Positions 32,685 to 43,617 of a DNA stretch of 64,000 nt are shown here, one piece after another. The notes under the pieces are model-generated. The model saw only the letters and a program-made list of their open reading frames with translations. It had not been told where the DNA came from and searched no databases. The position numbers and the translations under genes are program-made. The DNA is taken from contig CALABS010000036.1 of assembly GCA_937887565.1 (NCBI GenBank), forward strand, positions 124,001 to 188,000. The letters are read 5' to 3'. Origin of the DNA: an uncultured Rhodospirillaceae bacterium. GTDB taxonomy: Bacteria; Pseudomonadota; Alphaproteobacteria; Rhodospirillales; Magnetospirillaceae. How positions within the stretch are numbered: position 1 is the first letter of the stretch; the number at the start of each line of letters is the position of its first letter.

Positions 32685-34157
32685 ATGCGACTCGTCGGGC
32701 GATGGACGGAAGCGGCCCTGGTGGCCTTGTGGGCGTTGCTCAGCGGCGCCTCGCTCGCCCATACCCTGGCGCTGATCGACACCCAGGTGCGCGAGGTCGC
32801 CATCGCCCGCGCCCGCGTCCTTTTCGCCCTCATCGAAACGACCCGCCAGTGGACCACCGAGCACGGCGGCCTGTACGTCGCCGCCACCCCCGACACGCCG
32901 CCCAATCCCTATCTGAAGGGGCGTGACCGCGACATCGTCGTCAACGGCCGCCTCTACACCAAGATCAACTCGGCCTACCTGACCCGCCAGTTGTCGGAGC
33001 TGGTGGAGCGCCGTCGTGGCGTCGTGTTCCACGTCACCAGCCTGAGGCCGATCCGGCCCGAGAATGCCGCCGACCCGTGGGAGACCAAGGCGTTGCAGGC
33101 CTTCGAGGACGGTGCCGCGGAGGTGATGGAGGAAACCGAGTTCATGGGCCGGCCGGCCTTCCGCTACATGACGCCGCTGGAGGCGACGAACGATTGCCTG
33201 GCCTGCCACGAGAACCAGGGTTACAGCGTCGGCGACATCCGGGGCGGCCTCAGCGTCAGCGTTCCCGCCGCTCAGGTGTACGAAGAGGTGGTGCCGCAGC
33301 GCCGCCACGCCGTCCTGCTGCATCTGGCCGGATTCGGGCTGCTGTCGGGCGGCACGCTGCTGCTGTTCTGGCGGTTGCGCGACAGCTGGCGCCGCCTCGA
33401 CGAGGAACTGGCGGCCCGCGAGGTGGTCATCTCCGACCGCACCGCCGAACTGACCGCCGCCAACGCCGAGCTGGGGCGGTCCAACGCCGAATTGGAGAAT
33501 TTCGCCTACGTGGCGTCTCACGACCTGCAGGAACCGCTGCGGATGATGGGCGGCTACGCCCAGTTGATCGGCCGCCGCTATCGGGACCGCCTCGACGAGG
33601 ACGGCCGCGAATTCCTGGGCTATATGGCGGAGGGCGCCGACCGCATGAAGACCATGATCGACGACCTGCTCGACTATTCGCGGGTGGATCGTGGCGAGCC
33701 GGTGCGGGGACAGGTGGACATCGGGCTGGTCCTCGATGCCGCCCTGGCCAATTTGGCCGTGACCATCGCCGAGGCGGGGGCCGAGGTGGTGGTGCCCGCG
33801 CCGTTGCCGATGGTGTCGGGGGAATCGGCGCTGCTCATCCGTCTGCTGCAGAACCTGGTGGGCAATGCCGTGAAGTATCGCCGGCCGGGGATTTCTCCCC
33901 GGGTGTGGGTGACCGCCGACCAGGCCGAGGGCGGCTGGACCGTCACCGTCGCCGACAACGGCATCGGCATCCCGGCCGCCTCGCGGGAGCGGATTTTCCT
34001 TATTTTCCAGCGCCTTCACCCACGCGGCAGCTATCCCGGTACCGGCATCGGGCTGGCCATCTGCAAGAAGATCGTCGAGCGCCATGGCGGTCGCATCTGG
34101 GTCGAGGACGGCCCCGACGGGGGATCGGCCTTCCGCTTCACGTTGCCGGCCGCGTGA
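32685..34157 (+). CDS. Sensor histidine kinase with a haem-c-binding periplasmic domain
   Basis: A 490-residue membrane kinase. An N-terminal membrane segment (about 8-28) is followed by a periplasmic domain of the Tll0287-like (DUF3365) type with a single CLACH motif (C171, C174, H175), which should bind haem c covalently. A second segment is at about 209-229, then a short coiled coil, the HisKA domain with the phosphorylated histidine in YVASHDLQEPLR (H279), and an HATPase domain with NLVGNAVKYR, DNGIGI and GTGIGLAICKKIV. It probably senses redox state or a small ligand such as NO or O2 at the haem. No response regulator is adjacent. The ATG at 32685 has GGGAG at 32672-32676. Confidence 0.85.
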   Translation: MRLVGRWTEAALVALWALLSGASLAHTLALIDTQVREVAIARARVLFALIETTRQWTTEHGGLYVAATPDTPPNPYLKGRDRDIVVNGRLYTKINSAYLTRQLSELVERRRGVVFHVTSLRPIRPENAADPWETKALQAFEDGAAEVMEETEFMGRPAFRYMTPLEATNDCLACHENQGYSVGDIRGGLSVSVPAAQVYEEVVPQRRHAVLLHLAGFGLLSGGTLLLFWRLRDSWRRLDEELAAREVVISDRTAELTAANAELGRSNAELENFAYVASHDLQEPLRMMGGYAQLIGRRYRDRLDEDGREFLGYMAEGADRMKTMIDDLLDYSRVDRGEPVRGQVDIGLVLDAALANLAVTIAEAGAEVVVPAPLPMVSGESALLIRLLQNLVGNAVKYRRPGISPRVWVTADQAEGGWTVTVADNGIGIPAASRERIFLIFQRLHPRGSYPGTGIGLAICKKIVERHGGRIWVEDGPDGGSAFRFTLPAA

Positions 34158-34304
34158 TCCGCGAGCCGAGATGTTGCAGCGGCGGAACAGCAGCCGGCCC
34201 CGCAACTCGATTTGCAGTTGGGATGCAACCACCTTTGAAGTTGCGCCACCCATGGAAAACGTCCTGCGCAGGCGATGCCGCGACAACATATTGTTATCGT
34301 TGAA

Positions 34305-35270
34305 TTAAGCCGACGGAACCGCAGCGGTGGCGGCGCGGCGCAATTCGATGGCGTCCCAGATGCGCGCCTCGACCTGGACCTCGTCGAAGCGGTCGATCTC
34401 CTGGATGCCGGTCGGCGAGGTGACGTTGATTTCGGTCAGATGGCTGCCGATGACGTCGATTCCCACGAAGATCAGCCCCCGCGCCCTCAGCGTCGGGCCG
34501 ATGGCCTCGCAGATCTCGCGGTCGCGGGCGGTCAGCTCGGCCTTTACCGCCTTGCCGCCCACATGCAGGTTGGAGCGCGCCTCGCCCATGGCCGGAACGC
34601 GGTTGACCGCTCCGGCCGGATGGCCGTCGACCAGGATGATCCGCTTGTCGCCCTGGCGGACCTCGGGCAGGTATTGCTGGACGATCACCGGTTCGCGGTA
34701 GAGCTGGGTGAACAGCTCGAGCAGGCTGTTCAGGTTCTCGTCGTCGGGGCGGATGTGAAAGACCCCGGCGCCGCCGTTGCCGAACAGCGGCTTGAGCACG
34801 ATGTCCTTGTATTCCTTGCGGAATTCGACGATCTGGCGGCGATCGGCGGTGATCAGGGTCGGCGGCATCAGGCCCTCGAAATGCGTCACCATCAGCTTTT
34901 CGGGAGCGTTACGCACATGGAAGGGATCGTTGACCACCAAGGTGCCGGGGTGGATGTGCTCCAGCAGGTGGGTGGCGGTGATGTAGGCCATGTCGAAGGG
35001 CGGGTCCTGGCGCATCAGCACCACGTCCATGGTGGCCAGGTCGATCAGCTGCGGCTCGCCCAGGCTGGCGTGGTCGCCGGGCTGGCGCCGGACCGACAGC
35101 GGTCGCGCCCAGGCGGCGACGCGGCCGTTCTTCAGCGCCAGATGCTGGGGCAGGTAGTGGAACAGGGCGTGACCGCGCCGTTGCGCCTCCAGCGCCAGGG
35201 CGAAGGTCGAATCGGCATTGATGTCGACGGCTTCGATGGGGTCCATCTGGATGGCGACGGCGAGGCTCAC
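34305..35270 (-). CDS. gshB: Glutathione synthetase
   Basis: A 321-residue ATP-grasp enzyme that joins gamma-glutamylcysteine and glycine. It has the GshB features MDPIEAVDINADSTFALALEAQRRGH, VVLMRQDPPFDMAYITATHLLE, VLKPLFGNGGAGVF (ATP loop) and the C-terminal TEINVTSPTGIQEIDRFD. The start is a GTG at 35270. It lies 14 bases downstream of the BON lipoprotein gene, an arrangement conserved with rsmI and yraN in alphaproteobacteria. The convergent sensor kinase ends 147 bases away, with no gene in the gap. Confidence 0.96.
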   Translation of the reverse strand: MSLAVAIQMDPIEAVDINADSTFALALEAQRRGHALFHYLPQHLALKNGRVAAWARPLSVRRQPGDHASLGEPQLIDLATMDVVLMRQDPPFDMAYITATHLLEHIHPGTLVVNDPFHVRNAPEKLMVTHFEGLMPPTLITADRRQIVEFRKEYKDIVLKPLFGNGGAGVFHIRPDDENLNSLLELFTQLYREPVIVQQYLPEVRQGDKRIILVDGHPAGAVNRVPAMGEARSNLHVGGKAVKAELTARDREICEAIGPTLRARGLIFVGIDVIGSHLTEINVTSPTGIQEIDRFDEVQVEARIWDAIELRRAATAAVPSA

Positions 35271-35284
35271 GGCATCGGCCTCCT

Positions 35285-35893
35285 TCAGCCCTGATGGCGG
35301 CGGGGGTCGGTCTTCAGCCGCACGTGGCTGACCACCCGCTTGACGTTGGAGATATCGCGGGCATGCGCGATCACCCGCTCCAGCTCGCCTTCGTTCTGGG
35401 CGATGCCCATCAGGTAGACCACGCCATCGACCACATCGACCGAGTAGTTGATGTTGCGGATCTCCTTGTCGAACAGCAGCCGCGTCCTCAAGGTCTGGGA
35501 AATCACCACGTCGCGGCCGTCGTCGATCAGGTCGGTGCCGTCGGGGCGGACGGCGATCTCGTTGATCACCTCGCGCACGCCGGCCGCCTGCCAGGCCAGC
35601 CGCACGGCATCGGCGCGGCCGGCGTCGGTGGGCACCACGCCGGTCAACAGCACCCGCCCCTCGCTGATGGTCAGGCCGACCTTGCGGTACATTTCGACGT
35701 CGTGCTGGAACCAGTAGTGATTGATCTCGGCCCGGATCTTGGTGTCGTCGACGGCCCCGTCAAGGCCGCGCTCCTCGGCGGCGGCCACGCCGGCGGTGGC
35801 GCCGGCTCCGACCACCGCGCCGGCGCATCCCGACAGCGCGCCGGCAAGTCCAAGGGCGGCGGCGAGGGTGAGGGCGGAGCGAAACTTGGTCAC
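35285..35893 (-). CDS. BON-domain outer-membrane lipoprotein
   Basis: A 202-residue lipoprotein with signal peptide and lipobox ALSGC (C23). A glycine- and alanine-rich stretch follows, then two BON domains: the first around TKIRAEINHYWFQHDVEMYRKVGLTISEGRVLLTGVV and the second around ISQTLRTRLLFDKEIRNINYSVDVVDGVVYLMGIAQNEGE. BON domains bind phospholipid and are found in OsmY and DolP, which support outer-membrane integrity. It is transcribed with yraN and rsmI upstream and gshB downstream. Confidence 0.9.
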   Translation of the reverse strand: MTKFRSALTLAAALGLAGALSGCAGAVVGAGATAGVAAAEERGLDGAVDDTKIRAEINHYWFQHDVEMYRKVGLTISEGRVLLTGVVPTDAGRADAVRLAWQAAGVREVINEIAVRPDGTDLIDDGRDVVISQTLRTRLLFDKEIRNINYSVDVVDGVVYLMGIAQNEGELERVIAHARDISNVKRVVSHVRLKTDPRRHQG

Positions 35894-35953
35894 GGCGGCA
35901 ATCCTCGCAAGTCCAATGGATGAGCACAGTGTAGCGGCGGGGCCGCCGCGCCC

Positions 35954-36328
35954 TCAAGCATCCATCCGCCAGGCGTCGACGATGTGGCGGGGAAGCCGGC
36001 CGGGCACCACCAGCACGGCGTCGAAGCGGATGTCGTGGCCGGCGAGGTCCGGCCGGCGGGCCAAGTAGGTCTCGGCCGCCCGGGCGACGCGGGAGCGTTG
36101 GCGGGGCCGGATGGCGTCCAGCGCTTCGGCCAGCGACGGCCGCGCCTTGACTTCGACGAAGGCGACCACCCGCCCGCGCCGGGCGATCAGGTCCACCTCG
36201 CCGGCCCCGGTGCCGCGCCCGGTGACCAAGCCGCGTTCGACGATGCGGTATCCCTTGAGGCGCAGCCACCAGGCCGCGACCGTCTCGGCCATGGCTCCGC
36301 GCCGCCGCGCTTGCCGGCGGCCGCTCAT
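35954..36328 (-). CDS. yraN: YraN family protein (UPF0102, endonuclease-like)
   Basis: A 124-residue protein with the restriction-endonuclease-like fold of the YraN/UPF0102 family: MAETVAAWWLRLKGYRIVERGLVTG, GEVDLIARRGRVVAFVEVKAR and DIRFDAVLVV. The D/E-x-K pattern (GEVDLI ... FVEVKAR) is the putative metal site. The physiological substrate is unknown. It overlaps rsmI by ATGA, the usual order in proteobacteria. MSGRRQARRRGAMAET could be an extended start; an ATG twelve codons in is also possible. Confidence 0.9.
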   Translation of the reverse strand: MSGRRQARRRGAMAETVAAWWLRLKGYRIVERGLVTGRGTGAGEVDLIARRGRVVAFVEVKARPSLAEALDAIRPRQRSRVARAAETYLARRPDLAGHDIRFDAVLVVPGRLPRHIVDAWRMDA

Positions 36329-37218
36329 CCGTCGTTGCCGCCACGGAACAACCGCAGCGCCAGGGCATAGACGTCGCGGCGGGGATGGCCGGTTTCGGCG
36401 GCGACCAGCGCGGCGGCGTCCTTGACCGAGGCGCCGCCGTCCACCGCCGTCCGCAGCCGGGCTTCGATGTCGTCCTCGCCGGCGGGTGCGGCGTCCGTCG
36501 GGGCGCCGACCACCACCACCACCTCACCCTTGGGCGGGCCCGAGGCCGCGTAGCGGGCGGCAAGCCGGGACAGGGGGCCCCGCGCCACCTCCTCGTGAAG
36601 CTTGGTCAGCTCGCGGGCCACCGCCGCCGGCCGGTCGCCCAGCACGGTCATCATGTCGGCCAGGCTGTCGGCCAGGCGGTTGGGCGATTCGTAGAACACC
36701 AGCGTGGCCGGCACCGCCGCGACCTCCCTGAGCGTCTGGCGCCGCTGGGTCGCCTTGCTGGGCAGGAAACCGGCGAACAGCCAGCGGTCGGTGGGCAGCG
36801 CCGACAGCTGCAGCGCCGTCGGCACCGCCGAGGCGCCGGGAATGGCGGTGACCGCCAGGCCCTCGGCGACGCAGGCCGCTACCAACCGGTAGCCCGGGTC
36901 CGAGACGAGCGGCGTGCCGGCATCCGACACCAGCGCCACCCGCCCCCCCTCGCGCAGCCGCGCCAGCAGGGCCGGCCGGGCCTTGTCGGCATTGTGCTCG
37001 TGATAGGGCGTGAGCGGCCGCTCGAGGCCCAGCCGCGCCATCAGCCTGGCGGTCACCCTGGTATCCTCGCAGGCGACCACGTCGGCGGCCCGCAGTGTCT
37101 CCACGGCGCGGAAGGTGATGTCCCCCATGTTGCCGATGGGCGTAGCCACCAGATACAGACCGGGGGCCGGTTTACTTCCCAGCCGTGCCGGTCTACCCTC
37201 TGCCTCGCTTTCGTCCAC
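36325..37218 (-). CDS. rsmI: 16S rRNA (cytidine(1402)-2'-O)-methyltransferase
   Basis: A tetrapyrrole-methylase-fold enzyme (about 297 residues) that 2'-O-methylates C1402 in 16S rRNA. The family features GLYLVATPIGNMGDITFRAVETL, VACEDTRVTARLM, VSDAGTPLVSDPGYRLV and IPGASAVPTALQLS are all present. The start is uncertain: I use the GTG at 37218, which leaves a 20-residue leader and avoids overlap with the divergent lipoprotein gene; in-frame ATG codons at 37281 and 37329 would add non-conserved residues. It overlaps yraN by four bases at its 3' end. Confidence 0.92.
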   Translation of the reverse strand: MDESEAEGRPARLGSKPAPGLYLVATPIGNMGDITFRAVETLRAADVVACEDTRVTARLMARLGLERPLTPYHEHNADKARPALLARLREGGRVALVSDAGTPLVSDPGYRLVAACVAEGLAVTAIPGASAVPTALQLSALPTDRWLFAGFLPSKATQRRQTLREVAAVPATLVFYESPNRLADSLADMMTVLGDRPAAVARELTKLHEEVARGPLSRLAARYAASGPPKGEVVVVVGAPTDAAPAGEDDIEARLRTAVDGGASVKDAAALVAAETGHPRRDVYALALRLFRGGNDG

Positions 37219-37235
37219 CGACTGGAGGGGTTCCG

Positions 37236-38585
37236 TTGCGCGGGTTCTCGATCCGGTGGCGCCGTGTCGCTGCCTTGCCATTGCTTGCCGCCTTGATGCT
37301 GAGCGGATGTCAGCAGGCAGACTTACCACCGTGGATGGGCGGAACCAAGCCAGAGACGCAGGCCCCCGCGCCTGCGGCGCCTCCGGTCCAGGCGCCGCCG
37401 CCGGTGGCGGTGCCGCCCGCCCCGGTTCCCCAGGTGGAGCAGCAGCCGTTGCCGCCGCCGCCCGGCTTTCCGCGCACGGTGCCGGCCACTGGCGAGGGGC
37501 AGGTCCGCGCCGCCCTGCTGGCGCCGCTGTCCGGCCAGTTCGAATCCTCGGGCAAGGCCATGGTCAACGCCGCGCAGTTGGCGCTGTTCGACATCGCCGA
37601 CGATCGCTTCAACCTGATTCCCATCGACACTCGCGGCACCGCCGAGGGTGCCGCCGCCGCCGCCCGCCAGGCCCTGGCCCAGGGGGCGGACATCGTGCTG
37701 GGGCCGCTGTTCTCGCACGAGGTCCGGGCCGCCGGGCCGCTGGCGCGCGAACAGGATGTGCCCATGCTGGCCTTCACCACCGACCGCGCCGCCGTCGGCA
37801 ACGGTGTCTACGCGCTGGGCATCCTGCCGGCCACCCAGGTGGAACGGGTGGTGGCCTATGCCCGCTCGCAGGGTCGCGAGCGCATCGCCCTGCTGGCGCC
37901 GGCCAACGATTACGGCTACGCGGTGGCCGACGCCCTGAAGGGGGCGGTGTTGGCCACCGGCGCCCGCCTGGTCAAGGCCGAGTTCTACGATCCCACCGCC
38001 CGCGACCACACCCAGGTGGTCAGGCGCTTCACCGAATACGACGCCCGCACCCATGGGCGGCCGCAGGATTCCCACGATCCCGCGCCGCCGCCGCCCTTCG
38101 ACGCGGTGCTGATTCCCGATTCGGGTACCCAGCTGCGGACGGTGGCGGCGCTGGTGACCTATTACGAGGTCGATCCGACGGCGGTGAAATTCCTCGGCAC
38201 CCTGTTGTGGAACGATCCCCGGCTGGCCCGCGAGGCGGCGCTGGAGGGCGGCTGGTACCCGGCGCCGCCCACCGCCGACCACGAGAATTTCGCCCAGCGC
38301 TACGCCCGCGCCTTCGGCCCGATGCCGTCGGCCCAGGTCGGCAGCGTGGCGTCGCTGGCCTATGACGCCACCGCCCTGGCCGCCACCCTGGCCCGTCAGG
38401 GCAGCGGCGACTATCCCGCCGAGGCCCTGACCAGCGCCAGCGGCTTCGCCGGGGTGGACGGCATCTTCCGCCTGCTTCCCGACGGCGGCAGCGAGCGCGG
38501 TCTGGCGGTGCGCGAGATCGCCCGCGGCGGCAGCCGCGAGATCGATCCCGCCCCCCAGGCCTTCACCCAGCCGCCGAGGATGTAG
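37236..38585 (+). CDS. Penicillin-binding protein activator, LppC/LpoA family lipoprotein
   Basis: A 449-residue periplasmic-binding-fold lipoprotein. The signal peptide MRGFSIRWRRVAALPLLAALMLSGC ends in a lipobox with C25; a proline-rich linker (about 40-85) precedes the type I binding-protein domain starting VRAALLAPLSGQFESSGKAMVNAAQLAL. LpoA-type proteins stimulate PBP1A from the outer membrane, and the next gene here encodes a class A PBP on the other strand. The TTG start at 37236 is preferred because GGAGGGG at 37224-37230 gives good spacing; a GTG at 37185 would add 17 residues. Confidence 0.85.
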   Translation: MRGFSIRWRRVAALPLLAALMLSGCQQADLPPWMGGTKPETQAPAPAAPPVQAPPPVAVPPAPVPQVEQQPLPPPPGFPRTVPATGEGQVRAALLAPLSGQFESSGKAMVNAAQLALFDIADDRFNLIPIDTRGTAEGAAAAARQALAQGADIVLGPLFSHEVRAAGPLAREQDVPMLAFTTDRAAVGNGVYALGILPATQVERVVAYARSQGRERIALLAPANDYGYAVADALKGAVLATGARLVKAEFYDPTARDHTQVVRRFTEYDARTHGRPQDSHDPAPPPPFDAVLIPDSGTQLRTVAALVTYYEVDPTAVKFLGTLLWNDPRLAREAALEGGWYPAPPTADHENFAQRYARAFGPMPSAQVGSVASLAYDATALAATLARQGSGDYPAEALTSASGFAGVDGIFRLLPDGGSERGLAVREIARGGSREIDPAPQAFTQPPRM

Positions 38586-38588
38586 GGC

Positions 38589-38717
38589 CTAGTGCACTGA
38601 ATCATTCGGATGGTACAAAGACCATCCGAATGATTCAGTGCACAATTCGTTGATATTGTGGGCCGATTCGCCAGACCGAAGGTTCAGGCCACTGAATCTT
38701 CGGTCTGGATCGGACCA

Positions 38718-38721
<4 letters not shown>
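38589..38721. repeat. 133-base double-hairpin intergenic element, copy 2
   Basis: The same length and layout as copy 1 at 13268-13400, with CTAG at both ends. Hairpin 1 (38592-38614 and 38621-38643, loop ACAAAG) is a perfect 23-base-pair stem; hairpin 2 pairs CCAGACCGAAG with CTTCGGTCTGG around a GTTCAG/CTGAAT inner stem with one G-T pair. It sits between convergent genes, and the stop codon of the penicillin-binding protein gene (38718-38720) lies in its right end. The left gene ends three bases before it. Confidence 0.92.
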
Positions 38722-40790
<2,069 letters not shown>

Positions 40791-40894
40791 GGGGGCTTTT
40801 AGCATGGGGCGGGGGAGTCTCGGAACTGGCAACGCCGGGGCATTGGATGTAAGGTGACGCCACCCCCAACGGGCGGGCAGTGAAGGAAAAGGTC

Positions 40895-41095
40895 ATGGAA
40901 ACCCTGGCGGTCACCATCTCCACCGAGCTCAAGGAGCGGCTCGAGGCGCTCGCCTCCGAGACCGGCAAGCCGCTCGACGAGTGCCTGACCATCGCGGTCG
41001 AGGAGTTCGTGCAGAACTGGGAAATCCACCTGTCCGACATCCACCAGATCGACGAGCACGAGGCGCGCGCCGTGCTCAAGGCCGCCAACGAGTAG
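40895..41095 (+). CDS. Small ribbon-helix-helix-like protein
   Basis: A 66-residue protein METLAVTISTELKERLEALASETGKPLDECLTIAVEEFVQNWEIHLSDI. The pattern of a short beta strand (LAVTIS) followed by two helices is that of CopG/ribbon-helix-helix DNA-binding proteins, many of which are antitoxins. No toxin gene is next to it: the upstream gene is the PBP on the opposite strand and the downstream genes are the cobalamin cluster. The ATG at 40895 is preceded by AAGGAAAAGG. It may act as an autonomous regulator. Confidence 0.7.
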   Translation: METLAVTISTELKERLEALASETGKPLDECLTIAVEEFVQNWEIHLSDIHQIDEHEARAVLKAANE

Positions 41096-41149
41096 GCGCC
41101 TTCCCCTTATTCGCGCCGGATCGTGGCGGAATTAGGGTTGGGGATCGCC

Positions 41150-42937
41150 TTACAGCTTCCTGGCATATCCCCTGGGCGTGTAGACCCGGGGCCCCGACGG
41201 CAGGTCCAGGCGGCGGGTCTCGGAATTGCCCACCACCACCATGGTCAGCATGTCGGCGTGGTCGGGGGTGAGTTCCTCCAGGGTGATGATCTCGACTTTT
41301 TCCTCGGGCCGGCCCAATTGGCGGGCCAGGATCACCGGCGTTTCCGGCGGCCGGCCGGTCAGCAGGATGTCGCGGGCGTGGGCCAGCTGGTCGCGGCGGC
41401 GCTGGCTCACCGGGTTGTAGAAGCACACCACGAAATCCGCCTCGGCGGCGGCCCTCAGCCGCCTCTCGATGCTCTGCCAGGGCGTCAGCAGGTCCGACAG
41501 CGAGATGGTGCAGAAGTCGTGGTTGACCGGCGCGCCGGCGCGGGCGGCGGCGGCCTGCAGCGCCGAGACGCCCGGCACCACCGTGACGTCCAGACGCAGC
41601 CAGCCGGGCGCGCGCTCGCGGTCCATCAGCTCGAAGGCCAGGGTGGCCAGGGCGTAGATGCCGGCGTCCCCCGAGCACACCAGCGCCACCGTGCGGCCCT
41701 CGGCGGCCAGGTCCAGGGCCATGCGGGCGCGGTCGGCCTCGGCGCCCAGGCCGCTTTCGTGCCGCGCCTTGCCGCCGGCGGCGGCACCCAGCAGGTCCAG
41801 ATACATCCCATAGCCCACCAGGTCGGTGGCGGCGGCGATGGCGGCCGAGGCCTCGGGCGTGCGCATGTCGGCGCTGCCGGGGCCGATGCCGACGATGAAC
41901 AGCCGCCCCCGCGCCCGGCCCACCGCCAGCGGGTCGATGCCGCGCCCGGCCCGGGCCACCGCCATGGTGGCGCGGCGGGACTTGGTCTTGGCGACCACCA
42001 ATTCGGACTCCGGGCCGGCGGCGGCCAGGGCGGCGCCCTCCGACACGCCGGGGCAGCCGATCTCCCGCATCACGATCGCCGAGGGGGTGGCGAGCCGGGC
42101 CGCCTGTCCGTTCAGTTCGGCCGGGGTGAAGAAGCGGGCCGGCACCCCCAGCGACCGCGCCAGCGCGTGCACCGCCGCCTCGTCGGCCTTCAGGTCCACC
42201 GAGGCGACGCAGGCGACGGACTCGGCCGCCAGCGCCTCGGCGGCAAGGGTGTCGCGGACCAGCGCCTCCAGCTCGGCCGGGTCGCAACTGCGTTCGCAGC
42301 CGACCCCCACGGCCAGGGTCGGCGGATGCAGCACCAGCTCGTTGTCGTCGGGCTTCACCGCGCGGTCAGTGATCCGGATCGCCAATTCCGCCCCGGCGGC
42401 GAAGGGCAGGCCGTCCAGCCAGCCGGCCTCGCCGGCCTCGACCTCCAGCCGCACCGGCCCGCCGGCCAGCATCATGGCGGCCACCGGCTTGGCCGCCTCG
42501 GGATTGGCGACCCGCCATCCGGGCGGTGGCTCGTCCAGCGCCACCCCCAGGGACAGGTCGCCGGCGGTGGTGACGGCGGCCGGGCAGCCGAGGGCGGCGG
42601 CCAGCCGCCGCGCCAGCGCGTTGGCGCCGTGATGGCCGCCCAGCAGCGGCACCACCGCCGAGCCGTCCGAGGCCACCGCCAGCACCGGCGGTTCGGCCCG
42701 CTTGTCCGACAGCAGCGGCGCCAGGGCGCGGATCAGGATGCCGGCGGCGCAGACCCCGACGATGGGCGTGCCGGCGGCGAACAGCGCCCGCAGATGGGGC
42801 GCCGTCTCGGCGATCATGGTGGCATCCGGGGCGGCGACGCGGCCGGCCAGGGCGTGGATCGCCGCCCCCGGCAGGGCGGCCGCCACCCGGCGGGCGGTGT
42901 CGAGGGCGGCGGGGGTGAGGACGACGACCGCGATCAT
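41150..42937 (-). CDS. cobJ: Fused CbiG / precorrin-3B C17-methyltransferase (CobJ/CbiH)
   Basis: A 595-residue two-domain protein. Residues 1 to about 340 are CbiG: IAVVVLTPAALDTARRVAAAL, GVCAAGILIRALAPLL, VAVGVGCERSCDPAELEALV. CbiG opens the delta-lactone ring and releases acetaldehyde in the anaerobic route. From about residue 343 (GRLFIVGIGPGSADMRTPEA) to the end is CobJ/CbiH, the SAM-dependent ring-contraction methyltransferase, with VVPGVSALQAAAARAGAPVNHDFCTISLSDLLTPW. The two activities work in sequence, so fusion is sensible. The start overlaps the cobI stop by ATGA. It is last in the leftward cluster. Confidence 0.93.
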   Translation of the reverse strand: MIAVVVLTPAALDTARRVAAALPGAAIHALAGRVAAPDATMIAETAPHLRALFAAGTPIVGVCAAGILIRALAPLLSDKRAEPPVLAVASDGSAVVPLLGGHHGANALARRLAAALGCPAAVTTAGDLSLGVALDEPPPGWRVANPEAAKPVAAMMLAGGPVRLEVEAGEAGWLDGLPFAAGAELAIRITDRAVKPDDNELVLHPPTLAVGVGCERSCDPAELEALVRDTLAAEALAAESVACVASVDLKADEAAVHALARSLGVPARFFTPAELNGQAARLATPSAIVMREIGCPGVSEGAALAAAGPESELVVAKTKSRRATMAVARAGRGIDPLAVGRARGRLFIVGIGPGSADMRTPEASAAIAAATDLVGYGMYLDLLGAAAGGKARHESGLGAEADRARMALDLAAEGRTVALVCSGDAGIYALATLAFELMDRERAPGWLRLDVTVVPGVSALQAAAARAGAPVNHDFCTISLSDLLTPWQSIERRLRAAAEADFVVCFYNPVSQRRRDQLAHARDILLTGRPPETPVILARQLGRPEEKVEIITLEELTPDHADMLTMVVVGNSETRRLDLPSGPRVYTPRGYARKL

Positions 42938-43617
42938 GGTTTATGCACCAGGATGAGGGAGAAATAGGGAGCCGAATCGATCTCGGCGAGGGCGGCGAGG
43001 CGCTGGCCGGGATGGCCGACCCGCTCGGCCAGCCAGGCATGGTTCATCAGCCCCTGCCTGTCGAGAACCCTGCGCACCTTGGCCAGGTGGCGGCCGACCT
43101 TCATGATCACCGCCGCGTCGGCGGCGGCCAGCAGGCCGGCGATCCGGTCCTCGGCCAAGGTGGCGGGAATCACGGCGACGGCGTCGTCGAGGGTGGCGAC
43201 GGGGACGCGAAGGGCGGCGGCGGCGGCCATCATGGCCGGCACGCCGGGCACCACCTCGACCGCGAAGCGCGGCGCCAGGCGGGCCATCAGATAGATGAAC
43301 GACCCGAAGAACAGCGGGTCGCCCTCGCACAGCACGGCGACGTCGCGGCCGGCGGCGAGATGGGCGGCGATGTCCTCGGCCGCGCTTCCATAGGCGGCAT
43401 CGGTGTCGTCGCGCTCGGGGCGGAAGGCCAGGCGGATGGCGATCTCGGTACGGCCGGCGGGAATGTGGGCGGCGGCGATGCTCCGCGCCATGCCCTCGCC
43501 CTCCAGCGGCGCCGGCCAGGCCAGCACCGGCGCGGCGCCCAGGACGCGGATGGCCTTGGCGGTCAGCAGCTCGGGATCGCCGGGGCCGACGCCGACGCCA
43601 TAGAGGGTGCCGGTCAT
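42934..43617 (-). CDS. cobI: Precorrin-2 C20-methyltransferase
   Basis: A 227-residue SAM-dependent methyltransferase (CobI/CbiL) that methylates C20 of precorrin-2 or its cobalt form. It begins MTGTLYGVGVGPGDPELLTAKAIRVL and has CEGDPLFFGSFIYLMARL, VVPGVPAMMAAAAALRVP and MKVGRHLAKVRRVLDRQG, all typical of this clade. The start at 43617 overlaps the cobL stop by ATGA; its own stop overlaps the cobJ start. The order cbiX-cobH-cobL-cobI-cobJ is one operon-like run. Confidence 0.94.
   Translation of the reverse strand: MTGTLYGVGVGPGDPELLTAKAIRVLGAAPVLAWPAPLEGEGMARSIAAAHIPAGRTEIAIRLAFRPERDDTDAAYGSAAEDIAAHLAAGRDVAVLCEGDPLFFGSFIYLMARLAPRFAVEVVPGVPAMMAAAAALRVPVATLDDAVAVIPATLAEDRIAGLLAAADAAVIMKVGRHLAKVRRVLDRQGLMNHAWLAERVGHPGQRLAALAEIDSAPYFSLILVHKP

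Noticed and set aside
34158..34304. Small RNA or gene in the gap between the haem-sensor kinase and gshB
   Set aside because: The 147 bases contain a TTGCA/TGCAA inverted pair and an AACATATTGTT near-palindrome but no promoter, terminator or frame I can support.
40895..41095. Antitoxin of a toxin-antitoxin pair
   Set aside because: The ribbon-helix-helix-like gene has no small toxin-like neighbour on the same strand; the next genes belong to cobalamin synthesis.
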